From positions 124,001 through 188,000 of the forward strand of contig JBNLFL010000024.1 in NCBI GenBank assembly GCA_050305515.1: a stretch of DNA of 64,000 bases, given 5' to 3'. Position numbers and translations under genes: made by a program. Below are positions 1-9,238 of the stretch, piece by piece (positions within the stretch are counted from its first letter, which is position 1; every line of letters starts with the position of its first letter). Source of the DNA: JAFGUB01 sp050305515 (lineage in GTDB: Bacteria > Campylobacterota > Campylobacteria > Campylobacterales > Sulfurimonadaceae). Under the pieces are notes generated by a model. It was not told the origin of the DNA, ran no database searches, and was given only the letters and a program-made list of their open reading frames with translations.

Positions 1-2655
1 ATCAATCTTGCGACCCGCGAAATTGGCAGAGTAAGGGCTCATGTCCGGCAACGCAATATTTCGAAACGTCACACCGATATCCGTAAAGCTGCCGGGATCT
101 CCCGCACGAAGCGATCCGTCCACTTTCATCGCACCGTAGGCATCGATGTCACCGTTGAAATTGAGGTAGCTCGTCACATCACGCTGTGTTGAGATACCGT
201 ATACGCTCCCGTTGACATTATGGACATGCGTTTTAAACTTCAGCGGCAGGGAGTCGTCACGGAAATCGGTCACCCCCTCTTTGAAATCGAGCTTGACAAT
301 CGTCACCGGAAATGCGGAAGCACTGCTTGCATTGGAATCATTCCCTCCAGATGGTAACGGTGTACTTTTTTTCTGAAGTCTTGAAAGATTCAGGCTCTTG
401 TTTGCATCAATGTGAATGTCGGTGTAGAGGGCATGAATACCCAGAGATTCTATCAGCAGTGCATCGGGAGCCAGCTGTAGCGTAAACGGTGCCGCCTCAA
501 CCTTATCGAATCCCATGAGCAGGGCATCATTGAGAGACTCATTGACCAGAACGTCACGTACTGCAAGATTGCCCTTGAGTGTCATTTCAGGCTGTTTCTG
601 TCCCGGAGCATAATGCATTTTTGCCTGCATGTCGACACTACCGCGCCCCAGATAGAGATTGAGAGTTTCAGCCAGATACGGATTGGCTTCGGGAAGCTGA
701 AGCGATACGATTGAGACATTTGAATCGACCTGAAGCGGTTCGCGCTGCATCGTTGCGGCAAACGCAAATGCCGATTTTCGGTTCAGATGCAGCGATGCAT
801 CAATTCCGAACGGATGCCCGGCATCACTGCGAAAATCCCTTATGGCTATCTCTAGCGGATCGATCTGCAACCGCGCCGGTGTGGCAATCGAAGCATCGCG
901 CCATAAGAGAGAGCCTTGTTTCAGATCTATTGCGTTAACACGAAAATTCCAGAGCGGCGGCGTGGCATCATCTGTGGCTGCGTGTGGCTGAGCCCCAACT
1001 TTTGGCTGAATCAGACGATTCCAGTCAATACGCCCCTCTTTGCCTTTTGCTGCATGGAGTTGCGGATGCTCCAGCACGACATGTTCGATATACGCTTCTT
1101 TTTTACCGCTATCGAGTGTCACTCCGTCAATCGTAAATGCTTTAAATCCCGCCATCGGCTTCGCTTCTTTTGCACTGCGCAGATCAAAATTTTCAAGCGT
1201 CAATGCCGCCTGAGAGAGCATCAGGGAGATCTGCGTGCTATTCTGCTCGACCCGGTACGGCAGAATCCAGGAAGCTTTTGCGTCTTTCAAAGCGACATCG
1301 AAACGATCAAGTGCACTTTTTGCAGCTTTATCGATGTAGGGGTTAAACCATGTCAGATCCAGATCATGGCACGCCAGCATTCCGGAGCCTTTAAGCAGTG
1401 AGTGTTCAAGTGTGCCCTGACTCTTACATGTAAAGGTCTCATTGAAGCGCGATGCCATTGTGTAGGAAAGCGGATATCCGCCAAGAGAGTGAATATTTTC
1501 TGCGCTCAGGTTAAAATCATTAAGCTGAAAATGCTGTACCGGCATCATCGCTTCATCATCAATGCCAATATGAAGCCCCGTCAGTGCAAACGTATCCAGT
1601 GTCACATCCCAGGAGGGAGTGTTTTCCGTCGTTTCATTATTCTCCGGAACGGTTTTTCCGCTCACGGGCTGCGCAAGGTAGTGCTGCCAGTCCAGCGTTC
1701 CCTCAGAGAGCCTTCGGGCATGCAGCATCACGTCGTTGATTTCCAACCGCTCAAAATGTCCCTGCTGCAAAAACGGCGTCATGGTGCCATCGCTCAGCCG
1801 CATGCTTCCCAGGCGCAAAATATCTTCATAGCGCGTCTGAGGCTTGATACGAAGCCGTTCCAGCTGTATGGACATGGAAGAGAACTGCGTCTTTTCCATG
1901 GCATTCGCATCAAAATGAAAATGGCTTCCCGCATACAGTGCCCCGTCAGCAATTTCAATACCGATCATCTCGCGCAGATAGCGCCATCCGGTAAAAAGAC
2001 GTCCCGAACGGAACTCCACACTGCCATCTATCACCAGAGGCTCGACGGAAGCAAGTCTGCTCCTGATATCGATAAATCCACCGTCATTGATATGGGAAAA
2101 AAGACGGATCATCCCCTCACCGGAACGGGTATCGATATCTTTCAGCCGAAGACCCAGAGGCGCGAGTTTTACATCAAAAGGAATCGATTTGCTATGATCA
2201 AAAAAAGCAACCGAACCCTCCTGTATTTCAAGAGTATCAATGATAATCGCAGGCAGGCTCCCGGAATCACTGTTTGGGGCTGCATTTGCCTTGTCGTTCT
2301 TTTGCAATGACGCAAAATTAAAAACCCCTTTTTCATCTTTTTTGATCAGAAGATGCGGTGCTTCGAGCAAAATTTCCTTGAAGCGTACCACGCCGCCTAG
2401 CAGCGCATACAGTTCAAGATTGATCCGCAACATATTCAAGCGCAATAACGGTTCCTGCCCGGGCACTGCAACAGATACATGTGAAAGAGACAATTCAAAC
2501 GTGATCGGATTGAAAGCGGCCGAACCGATCTCGAGCTGCACACCGCTTTGGGCTAAAAGCATGGCGGGCAGCTCATGCCGTATCAGATAGGGAAGCAGAA
2601 TAAAACCTGCCAGCAGATACATACTCACCAAAGCTACTGCAATTCGACGCAACAT
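1..2655 (-). CDS. DUF748 / AsmA-like envelope protein (3' part cut by window edge)
   Basis: An open frame of 885 codons with no stop runs from an ATG at 2655 to the window edge, so the C-terminus is missing. An AAGGAGTG ribosome site lies 4-5 bases before the start. One hydrophobic segment (about residues 5-25) anchors the protein in the inner membrane, and the rest looks periplasmic and rich in beta strands. Near the visible end lies the sequence LSPYSANFAG, a hallmark of the DUF748 family, which belongs with the AsmA/TamB-like proteins. Those are thought to act in transport between membranes or in envelope maintenance; the role here is inferred from family only. Long open frames on the opposite strand across this region are shadows. 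Confidence 0.85.
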   Translation of the reverse strand, partial: MLRRIAVALVSMYLLAGFILLPYLIRHELPAMLLAQSGVQLEIGSAAFNPITFELSLSHVSVAVPGQEPLLRLNMLRINLELYALLGGVVRFKEILLEAPHLLIKKDEKGVFNFASLQKNDKANAAPNSDSGSLPAIIIDTLEIQEGSVAFFDHSKSIPFDVKLAPLGLRLKDIDTRSGEGMIRLFSHINDGGFIDIRSRLASVEPLVIDGSVEFRSGRLFTGWRYLREMIGIEIADGALYAGSHFHFDANAMEKTQFSSMSIQLERLRIKPQTRYEDILRLGSMRLSDGTMTPFLQQGHFERLEINDVMLHARRLSEGTLDWQHYLAQPVSGKTVPENNETTENTPSWDVTLDTFALTGLHIGIDDEAMMPVQHFQLNDFNLSAENIHSLGGYPLSYTMASRFNETFTCKSQGTLEHSLLKGSGMLACHDLDLTWFNPYIDKAAKSALDRFDVALKDAKASWILPYRVEQNSTQISLMLSQAALTLENFDLRSAKEAKPMAGFKAFTIDGVTLDSGKKEAYIEHVVLEHPQLHAAKGKEGRIDWNRLIQPKVGAQPHAATDDATPPLWNFRVNAIDLKQGSLLWRDASIATPARLQIDPLEIAIRDFRSDAGHPFGIDASLHLNRKSAFAFAATMQREPLQVDSNVSIVSLQLPEANPYLAETLNLYLGRGSVDMQAKMHYAPGQKQPEMTLKGNLAVRDVLVNESLNDALLMGFDKVEAAPFTLQLAPDALLIESLGIHALYTDIHIDANKSLNLSRLQKKSTPLPSGGNDSNASSASAFPVTIVKLDFKEGVTDFRDDSLPLKFKTHVHNVNGSVYGISTQRDVTSYLNFNGDIDAYGAMKVDGSLRAGDPGSFTDIGVTFRNIALPDMSPYSANFAGRKID
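1424..1433. repeat. TTACATGTAA palindrome, copy 1
   Basis: Inside the DUF748 gene; read in the frame that gives Thr-Cys-Lys. Confidence 0.9.
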
Positions 2656-2763
2656 GGCACACTCCTTTAAGGACTTTATTGTAACGCATTTGCGCTACGT
2701 GAACCTTCACTGCGGAGCGCTCTTCCCACTATTGTCACATTTTTTACCGGTATAACCATGGTT

Positions 2764-2815
2764 AGATAAGGACACTATCTCAGCTGATTGGCCATCGACT
2801 AAAACGTCCTTATCT
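2764..2815. other. 10-bp inverted repeat upstream of the LamG-like gene
   Basis: AGATAAGGAC (2764-2773) is exactly complementary to GTCCTTATCT (2806-2815), with 32 bases between them. A shorter GATAA-N-TTATC repeat lies further downstream near 2875. The repeats sit between the divergent DUF748 and LamG-like genes and upstream of a TATAAT box at 2892-2897, so they may be operator sites. No known regulator is recognised. Nothing else is seen in this 274-base gap. Confidence 0.4.
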
Positions 2816-2929
2816 CTTTCAAACTGTGTGTTTTCCGGTAGCTTTAAGCGGGTAACGGCCCTCTTAGTGATAACGGATAACTTATCTGTGATATAATTTA
2901 CTCTTTTACGAAGATAGAAGGTTTACGAC

Positions 2930-4339
2930 GTGATTCGATTTTATATTCTCCCTTTTTTACTTGTAGCGGCCCTCTTTGCCTATGAAGAAAATTTTGACAG
3001 TTATAGAGACGGCACTACTGCCAAATCGTTTACCGATTCAGGCATCTCCTTTGAGACATCAGGCACATGGGAAGTTTTTTCTACACCTTTTTCGCGTTTT
3101 GATACACCGGTATTTCTCGAACCGGGAAAAGCTGCTGAAAACGCACCGCTGACGCTCCGCTTTGATACGCCTCAGTGTCGCGTTACTTTCGCTTTTGCAA
3201 CCGACGGAAAAGATACATTAAACCTTATCGGTACCTATCACGGCGTTGAAGTCTATCATCATGCATTCAGCGGCGAAAACGGAGGCGATCTCTATTATGG
3301 TGATCTGAGTATTGAGAAACCTCTCGATGCCCTGACACTGAGCACTACCGGAGGGAAAAAACTTCTAATCGACTCCATTCAGACCCAGGCGTGTACGCTT
3401 GATGCGTATACACTTTCCGATCATCTCGCGGCCCACTTCTCTTTCGATTCAAATACAAGCGACTATACAACCCGGACAGGGATGCTGGGCAATGCCATCG
3501 CACTGGAAAGTCTGGAAACACCTCTGACTCTGGAAGTACCCGCAACAACCATCAAAAGTATCGCATTTTGGTTCTATCTTCCCGAAGACGCTTCGACAAT
3601 CACCCTGATGCATGTTATGGATACCTCTGGTGCGGATCGCAGTAATCTTAAAATCCTTGCGGACGGACGACCCTCACTTGAGCTCTCCGAAGCCTACTTT
3701 TCGCCCTACGTGAATCCTGCCGTCATTAAACCCGGTGCATGGCATCATGCCGTCATAACAAGAGGTGATACGCTTCTCAGCCTGAGTGTTGACGGCAATG
3801 TCATCGGCTCCTACACCACCGCCGCTACGCTGTGCCAAAGCGGTGATACCCTGACACTCGAACCTGATGCAGGCCTTCTCATTGACGATCTGCGCCTGTA
3901 CAACATGCCTTTGAGCCCATCAGATACTCTAGAACTCTATTACACTCGCGAAAACTTTACCACACTTGCGGAAGCGCGTTTCGAAGCCGGAAAACAGTTC
4001 TGTATCGATCGGCCTGAAGCATGTGGACTCCGATCCGGCGATATAAATGCCGACCTCTCACTCGAGCACGATATTAAAGCCCTGAGCAATCAGCAGCTCT
4101 CGTTTAGCTGGTATCTTTTTTCAGCTGTCGATGGAAGCACTTACCTCGCCAGCGGTGATTTCACTAACCCGCATATCTGGCAACTTGTTCCGGGTACACG
4201 GGAATGGAAACCGGTTCATAATGCCGGCGCTTTCGACGGCTATGATGCGCGAGGTGCCATATTTGATTCGGTTGTCATCAGTCCGGATGCCACTTCCATT
4301 CTCTTCGGAGGAGCTGCTGACGCAAACATCAGCGAATAA
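2930..4339 (+). CDS. Secreted LamG/concanavalin A-like domain protein
   Basis: The 469-residue protein starts with GTG and has an N-terminal signal peptide of about 17 residues ending in LFA, so it is exported. Residues 160-345 resemble a laminin G/ConA-like jelly roll: the motif WHHAVITRGD followed by LLIDDLRLYNMPLS is typical of LamG-3 domains. Such domains bind sugars or proteins at the surface. The residues before and after this domain are not recognised. A TATAAT box lies about 33 bases before the start, and the gene appears to be transcribed alone. The C-terminal 100 residues may form a further strand-rich domain. The substrate is unknown. Confidence 0.75.
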   Translation: MIRFYILPFLLVAALFAYEENFDSYRDGTTAKSFTDSGISFETSGTWEVFSTPFSRFDTPVFLEPGKAAENAPLTLRFDTPQCRVTFAFATDGKDTLNLIGTYHGVEVYHHAFSGENGGDLYYGDLSIEKPLDALTLSTTGGKKLLIDSIQTQACTLDAYTLSDHLAAHFSFDSNTSDYTTRTGMLGNAIALESLETPLTLEVPATTIKSIAFWFYLPEDASTITLMHVMDTSGADRSNLKILADGRPSLELSEAYFSPYVNPAVIKPGAWHHAVITRGDTLLSLSVDGNVIGSYTTAATLCQSGDTLTLEPDAGLLIDDLRLYNMPLSPSDTLELYYTRENFTTLAEARFEAGKQFCIDRPEACGLRSGDINADLSLEHDIKALSNQQLSFSWYLFSAVDGSTYLASGDFTNPHIWQLVPGTREWKPVHNAGAFDGYDARGAIFDSVVISPDATSILFGGAADANISE

Positions 4340-4451
4340 GCTCTCGTCGCAGGCTAAATTTCTTTTTGGCCAGCCCCCTTTTTAAACCACTCTAAATTCT
4401 TTTTTCGCCATAATGGTTCCCCCTTTAAAATCTCATGTTGGAGCGTGACCC

Positions 4452-5474
4452 GTGGAGCGAAAAAAGATCTATAATCCGGAATCCAGAGAACATGTCAATG
4501 ATCGCCGTATCTTTGGTGGTAATCCTACCGGAATATTCGAACTCAACAACATCAAATACCAGTGGGCTTACAACCTGTGGGAGGTCATGCTCAACAACAC
4601 CTGGTTCCCCAAAGAAGTTGACATGACCCGGGATGTCAATGATTATAAAAACCTGACCCAGACTGAGAAAGATGCTTACGACAAAGCGCTTGCACAGCTT
4701 ATTTTCATGGACTCGCTCCAGACCAACAACCTGATTGACAATGTCAATCCCTACATTACGTCGCCGGAAATCAATCTGATTCTGGTGCGCCAGTCGTTTG
4801 AAGAAGCGCTCCATTCGCAAAGTTATGCAGTCATGGTCGACTCCATTTCCCAGAATTCTGCCGAGATTTACGAACTCTGGCGCCGCGACATGATGCTCAA
4901 ACAGAAAAATGATGCCATCGCTGCAGTCTATGAACGCCTTTCACAGAATCCTACTGATGAGAACTTCGTCAAAGCCTGTTTTGCCAACCAGATTCTCGAA
5001 GGCATCTATTTCTACAGTGGCTTTGCCTACATCTATACGCTGGCACGTTCGGGGAAAATGCTCGGTTCCGCACAGATGATTCGCTTTATTCAACGCGATG
5101 AAGTGACACATCTGGCACTCTTTAAAAACCTTATCAATACCCTCAAACGCGAACGTCCCGATCTTTTTACCGCAGAGCTGGAAGCCGAAGTCTACGACAT
5201 GTTCCGCAAAGCGGTAGAACTTGAAGTCACATGGGGCCAATACATCACACAGGGACAGATTCTCGGTCTTACCAATGACATTGTCCGCCAGTACATTCAG
5301 TATCTCGCTGACGACCGTCTGCGCGGTGTCGGCATGAAACCGATCTATAATGTCGAACATCCTATCAAATGGGTTGACGACTTCGCCAAATTCAACGATC
5401 AGAAGACCAACTTTTTTGAAGGCACGGTCACCAACTATTCCAAAGGCAGCCTCAGCTTTGACGACGACTTCTAG
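4452..5474 (+). CDS. nrdB: Ribonucleoside-diphosphate reductase class Ia, beta subunit
   Basis: The 340-residue protein carries the diiron-tyrosyl radical cofactor used with NrdA to reduce ribonucleotides to deoxyribonucleotides. Metal ligands and the radical tyrosine are visible: Asp87, then the run EALHSQSY with Glu118, His121 and Tyr125 in the class Ia spacing, then Glu in QILEGIYF and the DEVTH motif with a second Glu/His pair. It begins with GTG at 4452 after GGAG. The partner nrdA is 4.3 kb downstream on the other strand, so the two are not co-transcribed. The next gene overlaps its end slightly. Confidence 0.96.
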   Translation: MERKKIYNPESREHVNDRRIFGGNPTGIFELNNIKYQWAYNLWEVMLNNTWFPKEVDMTRDVNDYKNLTQTEKDAYDKALAQLIFMDSLQTNNLIDNVNPYITSPEINLILVRQSFEEALHSQSYAVMVDSISQNSAEIYELWRRDMMLKQKNDAIAAVYERLSQNPTDENFVKACFANQILEGIYFYSGFAYIYTLARSGKMLGSAQMIRFIQRDEVTHLALFKNLINTLKRERPDLFTAELEAEVYDMFRKAVELEVTWGQYITQGQILGLTNDIVRQYIQYLADDRLRGVGMKPIYNVEHPIKWVDDFAKFNDQKTNFFEGTVTNYSKGSLSFDDDF

Positions 5475-6195
5475 GCGGCTTTGCACCCTTCGTTTCGAGA
5501 CATGTGAACATTACGAGACAAATCTTGCAAGGCTCCTTCGGTCACTTCAGGAATGCGGGCCTGGGAGCATCACACTTGCTCCTGAAGTCTGTCTGACCGG
5601 TTTTGATTACAAAAATTTCGAAGCGGCCGCACACTTTTCTACCAAAGCTCTGGATGTCCTATGTTCGCACTCTAGCGCATGCACACTGATCCTGACCGTT
5701 ATAGAAAAAGAAGGTACTGCCTACTACAACAGTGCCAAAGTCATTCATCATGGAAAAATAGTCCATGAACAGCGCAAAAGCCTTCTCTTCAAACTGGGTG
5801 ACGAAGATCGCTATTTCTCTGCGGGAAATGAAAGCGATGTGATCTGCTTTGACCTTGACGGAATCCGCATGGGTATTCTGATATGCTTCGAACTGCGATT
5901 CAAAAGACTCTGGCAGCAACTTGAAGGTGCCGATATTATCGCCGTACCCTCCCGTTGGGGCAGAATTCGTGCCCAAAACTTTCAATCGCTTACCAATGCG
6001 CTTGCCATCATGAACCAATGTTATGTCATGGCCAGCGACGCTTCCAATGATGACGCTACCGGCCTCAGCGGCATTATCACACCTTTTGGCGAAGAGTATC
6101 GCAATGGCGCTGAACTGCTCTGCCACCCTTATGAACCGCGTATTATTACCAAAATGCGCCGTTATCTTGATATTGGAATTGAGGGACATGAATAA
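5458..6195 (+). CDS. Carbon-nitrogen hydrolase (nitrilase superfamily)
   Basis: The protein (about 245 residues) has the Glu-Lys-Cys triad of the nitrilase superfamily: LAPEVCLTG contributes Glu, EQRKSLLF contributes Lys, and GILICFELRF the nucleophilic Cys. These enzymes split amides or nitriles; the substrate cannot be told from sequence. The start is uncertain. No ATG lies near the expected N-terminus, so the in-frame TTG at 5458, overlapping nrdB by 17 bases, is the best guess; an upstream ATG inside nrdB is unlikely. The gene is followed, with overlap, by pcm, suggesting one transcript with nrdB and the methyltransferases. Confidence 0.8.
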   Translation: MTTTSRRLCTLRFETCEHYETNLARLLRSLQECGPGSITLAPEVCLTGFDYKNFEAAAHFSTKALDVLCSHSSACTLILTVIEKEGTAYYNSAKVIHHGKIVHEQRKSLLFKLGDEDRYFSAGNESDVICFDLDGIRMGILICFELRFKRLWQQLEGADIIAVPSRWGRIRAQNFQSLTNALAIMNQCYVMASDASNDDATGLSGIITPFGEEYRNGAELLCHPYEPRIITKMRRYLDIGIEGHE

Positions 6196-6826
6196 AATCA
6201 TCCAGATGAAAAATGCAAAACTCGCAGAAGAGATTGCCAGCAGATACCCCCTCTCTCCCGCAGTAAAATCTGCGATTGCCAAAACAAATCGCGAAGCATT
6301 TGTGCCAACGGGATTCCGTCATCATGCTTACAAACTTGATGCGCTTCCCATGAGTGCCCAGCAGTGGATCAGTTCACCGCTTACCGTTGCGAAAATGACC
6401 CAGTATCTTGAACCCGAAGGTGCTGACAAAGTGCTGGAAATCGGTTGCGGAAGCGGTTATCAGGCAGCCGTGCTTTCGCATCTTTTCCGGGGCGTTTTCA
6501 CTATCGAACGCATAGAATCGCTGATGCTTGAAGCCAAGGAGCGTTTCCGTACGCTCGGAATCATGAATGTGCATACGCGTACGGATGACGGTCAAAACGG
6601 CTGGATTCAGTATGCACCATTTGAGAGAATACTCTTCTCCGCTTCTGCTGCGCAGATTCCCCAGCGCCTGATCGATCAGCTCTCGGAAGGGGGCATTCTG
6701 GTCGCTCCGATGCAGCGCGGCAACAAACAGATCATTACCCGGTATCGGAAACGTCAGGGACGACTTCTTGAAGAAGCACTCGAAGAGTGCATTTTTGTAC
6801 CGGTACTAAACGGAGTCCAAAAATGA
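6188..6826 (+). CDS. pcm: Protein-L-isoaspartate O-methyltransferase
   Basis: The 212-residue protein methylates isoaspartyl residues in damaged proteins using S-adenosylmethionine. The family signature is clear: QWISSPLTVAKMTQYL, then the SAM-binding loop VLEIGCGSGYQAAVLS. The start at 6188 lies inside the end of the preceding hydrolase gene and is preceded by GAGGGA. The stop overlaps the start of the next gene (ATGA), a sign of translational coupling. The length fits the family. Confidence 0.93.
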   Translation: MNKIIQMKNAKLAEEIASRYPLSPAVKSAIAKTNREAFVPTGFRHHAYKLDALPMSAQQWISSPLTVAKMTQYLEPEGADKVLEIGCGSGYQAAVLSHLFRGVFTIERIESLMLEAKERFRTLGIMNVHTRTDDGQNGWIQYAPFERILFSASAAQIPQRLIDQLSEGGILVAPMQRGNKQIITRYRKRQGRLLEEALEECIFVPVLNGVQK

Positions 6827-7440
6827 GCATGCAGAAGCTCTGGAATGAAAAATTCAGCCGCGAGGGGTATCTCTACGGCACCGAACCCAATGCATTTTTG
6901 AAAGAACAGCTTAAAAGCATCGCTCCCGGTTCCCATATCCTTTTTCTGGGCGAGGGAGAAGGTCGCAATGCCTGTTATGCAGCATCTGCGGGCTTTAAGG
7001 TCACTGCACTCGATGCATCAGACATCGGCCTTGCCAAATGCCGCGCTCTGGCAGAGTCGCTTAATGTGACCATTGAGACTTTACATGTAGATCTGGTGCA
7101 TTGGGAGCCAGCGATATCTTATGACGTCATCATGAGCTCTTTCCTGCACTTAAGCGAACCGTTGCGCACGCAAAGTTTTACGAAAGCCATCAATGCGCTT
7201 CATGAGGGCGGGCTGTTTATTGCTGAATTTTTTTCCAAAAAACAGCTTGAGTACAGCAGCGGAGGACCAAAATCGCCGGAACTGCTCTACAGTACCGATG
7301 AACTTGCGAACCTTTTTTCCACGCCTTCGCTCAGCCAGCTCCTTCTTTCAGAATGCATCGATTATCTCGACGAGAGTGATGCCCACCGCGGCGAAGCATC
7401 ACTCATACGCGTCATCATCAAGAAACACTGCCATGCATAA
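6823..7440 (+). CDS. Class I SAM-dependent methyltransferase (TehB-like)
   Basis: The 205-residue protein begins at an ATG overlapping the pcm stop, with GGAGT nine bases upstream. Its opening, MQKLWNEKFSREGYLYGTEPN, is typical of small TehB/Tam-like methyltransferases, and ILFLGEGEGRNACYAA is the SAM-binding glycine-rich loop, followed by VTALDAS with the acidic residue that holds the ribose. The substrate is unknown; family members act on small molecules such as tellurite or thiols. It sits between pcm and a diguanylate cyclase gene in an operon with tight overlaps. Confidence 0.85.
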   Translation: MSMQKLWNEKFSREGYLYGTEPNAFLKEQLKSIAPGSHILFLGEGEGRNACYAASAGFKVTALDASDIGLAKCRALAESLNVTIETLHVDLVHWEPAISYDVIMSSFLHLSEPLRTQSFTKAINALHEGGLFIAEFFSKKQLEYSSGGPKSPELLYSTDELANLFSTPSLSQLLLSECIDYLDESDAHRGEASLIRVIIKKHCHA

Positions 7441-8710
7441 TCTCATGAAAAAGCAGCTGGAGCTGATTGCCAGGGAGTTCGCCGAAGAGCATTTCGGTGC
7501 GGATTCGAATGAAGCTGCCGCATCAGCGGATAGACTTAAAACATCCCGGAATGTTTTTGACGAACTTATCCTGCGTATCTTCGATGAAAGCAGTGACATC
7601 CTGCATCTGGCCAACCGCGTATGCGCGTTTTATCTTGATGCGAAACTTCCGTATATCATGGCCGTCAACCATCTGGCGAAACTTCAAAATACGCTCACGC
7701 ACATGCTGCTTTCGGAAGGTAACTACACATTGACCGCGGTCATGTATTCACGTTTCGATAATATTCACCATGCTATCGGCTCTGCCTATCTGAAACATTA
7801 TCTTCTTCGTCTGAAATCCAATAACCGTGTCCGCCTTATTCGTCTGGGAGAACTGATCGAAAAGAATGTGCTCAACTACTACGAAGCGCATCTCGAGTGG
7901 CTCGATGCCGTCAACGATGCCGTTATGGTACAAGAACCTGATGCACTTCCGACAAGCGATCCACGCTTCTGCGCTTTTGGAAAATGGCTCAACAGCGATG
8001 GAAAAATGCTGATTTCCAATAACAGCAAATTCCTGGCTTTGGGAAAACTGCACGACGAACTGCATCAAAAAGCCCTCAACATCGGTATGCTGATGGGGGC
8101 AAAGGAGTTTAGGCATCTGCAGTGTCTCTCCTACCTCGAAAAGATGGAACTGCTTTCGCTTGAGATCGGTACCGAGCTGGCACTCATTGACAGCAAGATG
8201 ATGGTCTCAAAAGCTGCCAAAGATCCTTTGACAGGTATACTAAACCGTTCCATGCTCGAACAGCTCTTTTTGAGCCAGTATGAGATCGCTATCGCCACCG
8301 GGGGTGCCTTTACCCTTGCCATGTGTGATCTGGACCATTTTAAAGCTATAAATGACACCTACGGGCATATTGCAGGTGATCAGGTCCTCAAAGCGTTTGC
8401 CTCACTGCTGCTCTCGCGTCTTCGTTCCTCGGATATCATTGTACGATACGGCGGGGAGGAGTTTATTATCATGCTACCGGCAACATCCTATGATATTGCG
8501 GTGAATATACTTGACAAAGTTCGTCTTGCCCTTCAAGACACTCCAATCCTCTTTAAAGAGATGCAGATCAATGCTACGGTAAGCATCGGATGCGTTGCGA
8601 TCCCTCCGGAAAATGTCATCAACGACGCCGACGCACTTAAATATTATATAGCCGAAGCTGATGCCAATCTTTACAAAGCAAAGCGCGAAGGACGCAACCG
8701 TGTCCGATAG
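7433..8710 (+). CDS. Diguanylate cyclase with CZB zinc-binding domain (DgcZ-like)
   Basis: The 425-residue cytosolic protein has an unassigned helical N-terminal part (residues 1-125), a chemoreceptor zinc-binding (CZB) domain (about 135-215) and a GGDEF domain (about 255-425). The CZB domain shows the EAHLEW, CAFGKW and KLHDELH motifs that supply three His and one Cys for zinc. The catalytic GGEEF is intact, and RSSD five residues before it is an inhibitory I-site, so the enzyme should make c-di-GMP and be feedback-controlled. E. coli DgcZ has the same CZB-GGDEF plan. The start may be 7433 or the ATG at 7445. It overlaps both neighbours. Confidence 0.9.
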   Translation: MHNLMKKQLELIAREFAEEHFGADSNEAAASADRLKTSRNVFDELILRIFDESSDILHLANRVCAFYLDAKLPYIMAVNHLAKLQNTLTHMLLSEGNYTLTAVMYSRFDNIHHAIGSAYLKHYLLRLKSNNRVRLIRLGELIEKNVLNYYEAHLEWLDAVNDAVMVQEPDALPTSDPRFCAFGKWLNSDGKMLISNNSKFLALGKLHDELHQKALNIGMLMGAKEFRHLQCLSYLEKMELLSLEIGTELALIDSKMMVSKAAKDPLTGILNRSMLEQLFLSQYEIAIATGGAFTLAMCDLDHFKAINDTYGHIAGDQVLKAFASLLLSRLRSSDIIVRYGGEEFIIMLPATSYDIAVNILDKVRLALQDTPILFKEMQINATVSIGCVAIPPENVINDADALKYYIAEADANLYKAKREGRNRVR

Positions 8711-9173
8711 CAGACCTCACAGCATACTTTTTGTATGTCTCGGGAATATCTGCCGCTCTCCGCTTGCTGAAGGTATTGCCGCCAGCCTTGCTCGTCAAAA
8801 AGCTTTACATGTAAGCGTCGATTCTGCAGGAACAGGGAACTGGCATATTGGTGAAATGCCCTGTGAACACTCTGTAAGGGTTGCCAAAGAACACAATATT
8901 GATATTTCTCACCTGAGAGCACGACAGGTAACACCCGATGAACTTAACCGCTACAGCTACGTCATAGCGCTTGACAGTTCCAACTATCAGGATCTCAAAC
9001 GTATGGGGGCCCAAAATTTGCATAAACTCGGTGATTTTGGATTTGAGGGTGATGATGTGCCTGACCCCTATTTCTTTGATGGATACGAAGGATTTGAAAC
9101 CGTCTATGCCATGATTGAGGCATGCGTATCAAATTTAATTGATATAATAAGTAATGTTAATAATAATAATTAA
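8700..9173 (+). CDS. Low-molecular-weight protein-tyrosine phosphatase
   Basis: The 157-residue protein has the phosphate-binding loop CLGNICRSP (Cys-X5-Arg) near its N-terminus and the DPYF motif with the general-acid Asp near residue 125, both diagnostic of LMW-PTPs. It removes phosphate from phosphotyrosine or similar substrates in the cytosol. A GTG at 8700, just inside the end of the diguanylate cyclase gene and preceded by GAAGGA, gives the usual length. The C-terminus ends in a run of asparagines coded by AAT repeats, probably unimportant. It is the last gene of the operon that begins near nrdB. Confidence 0.93.
   Translation: MSDSRPHSILFVCLGNICRSPLAEGIAASLARQKALHVSVDSAGTGNWHIGEMPCEHSVRVAKEHNIDISHLRARQVTPDELNRYSYVIALDSSNYQDLKRMGAQNLHKLGDFGFEGDDVPDPYFFDGYEGFETVYAMIEACVSNLIDIISNVNNNN
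8805..8814. repeat. TTACATGTAA palindrome, copy 2
   Basis: Inside the tyrosine phosphatase gene; read as Leu-His-Val. Confidence 0.9.
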
Positions 9174-9202
9174 TTGAAGATTAACTAACGCTCTGTTATA
9201 GT
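9174..9202 (+). promoter_or_regulatory. Sigma-70-type promoter for the 42-residue protein
   Basis: TTGAAG (9174-9179) and TATAGT (9197-9202) are separated by 17 bases and begin directly after the phosphatase stop codon. They point at the small gene 36 bases downstream. Confidence 0.5.
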
Positions 9203-9238
9203 ACTTTTCTAAACAAAATTTTCTAACGGGAGGTCGCA

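Noticed and set aside
916..2590. Long plus-strand open frames across the first 2.6 kb
   Set aside because: They oppose a continuous 885-codon minus-strand frame with recognisable DUF748 sequence and a good ribosome site; the plus-strand products look like random basic peptides.
7081..7090. TTACATGTAG near-copy of the palindrome
   Set aside because: One base differs from the motif, so it was not counted; TTACATGTCA near 58953 was left out for the same reason.
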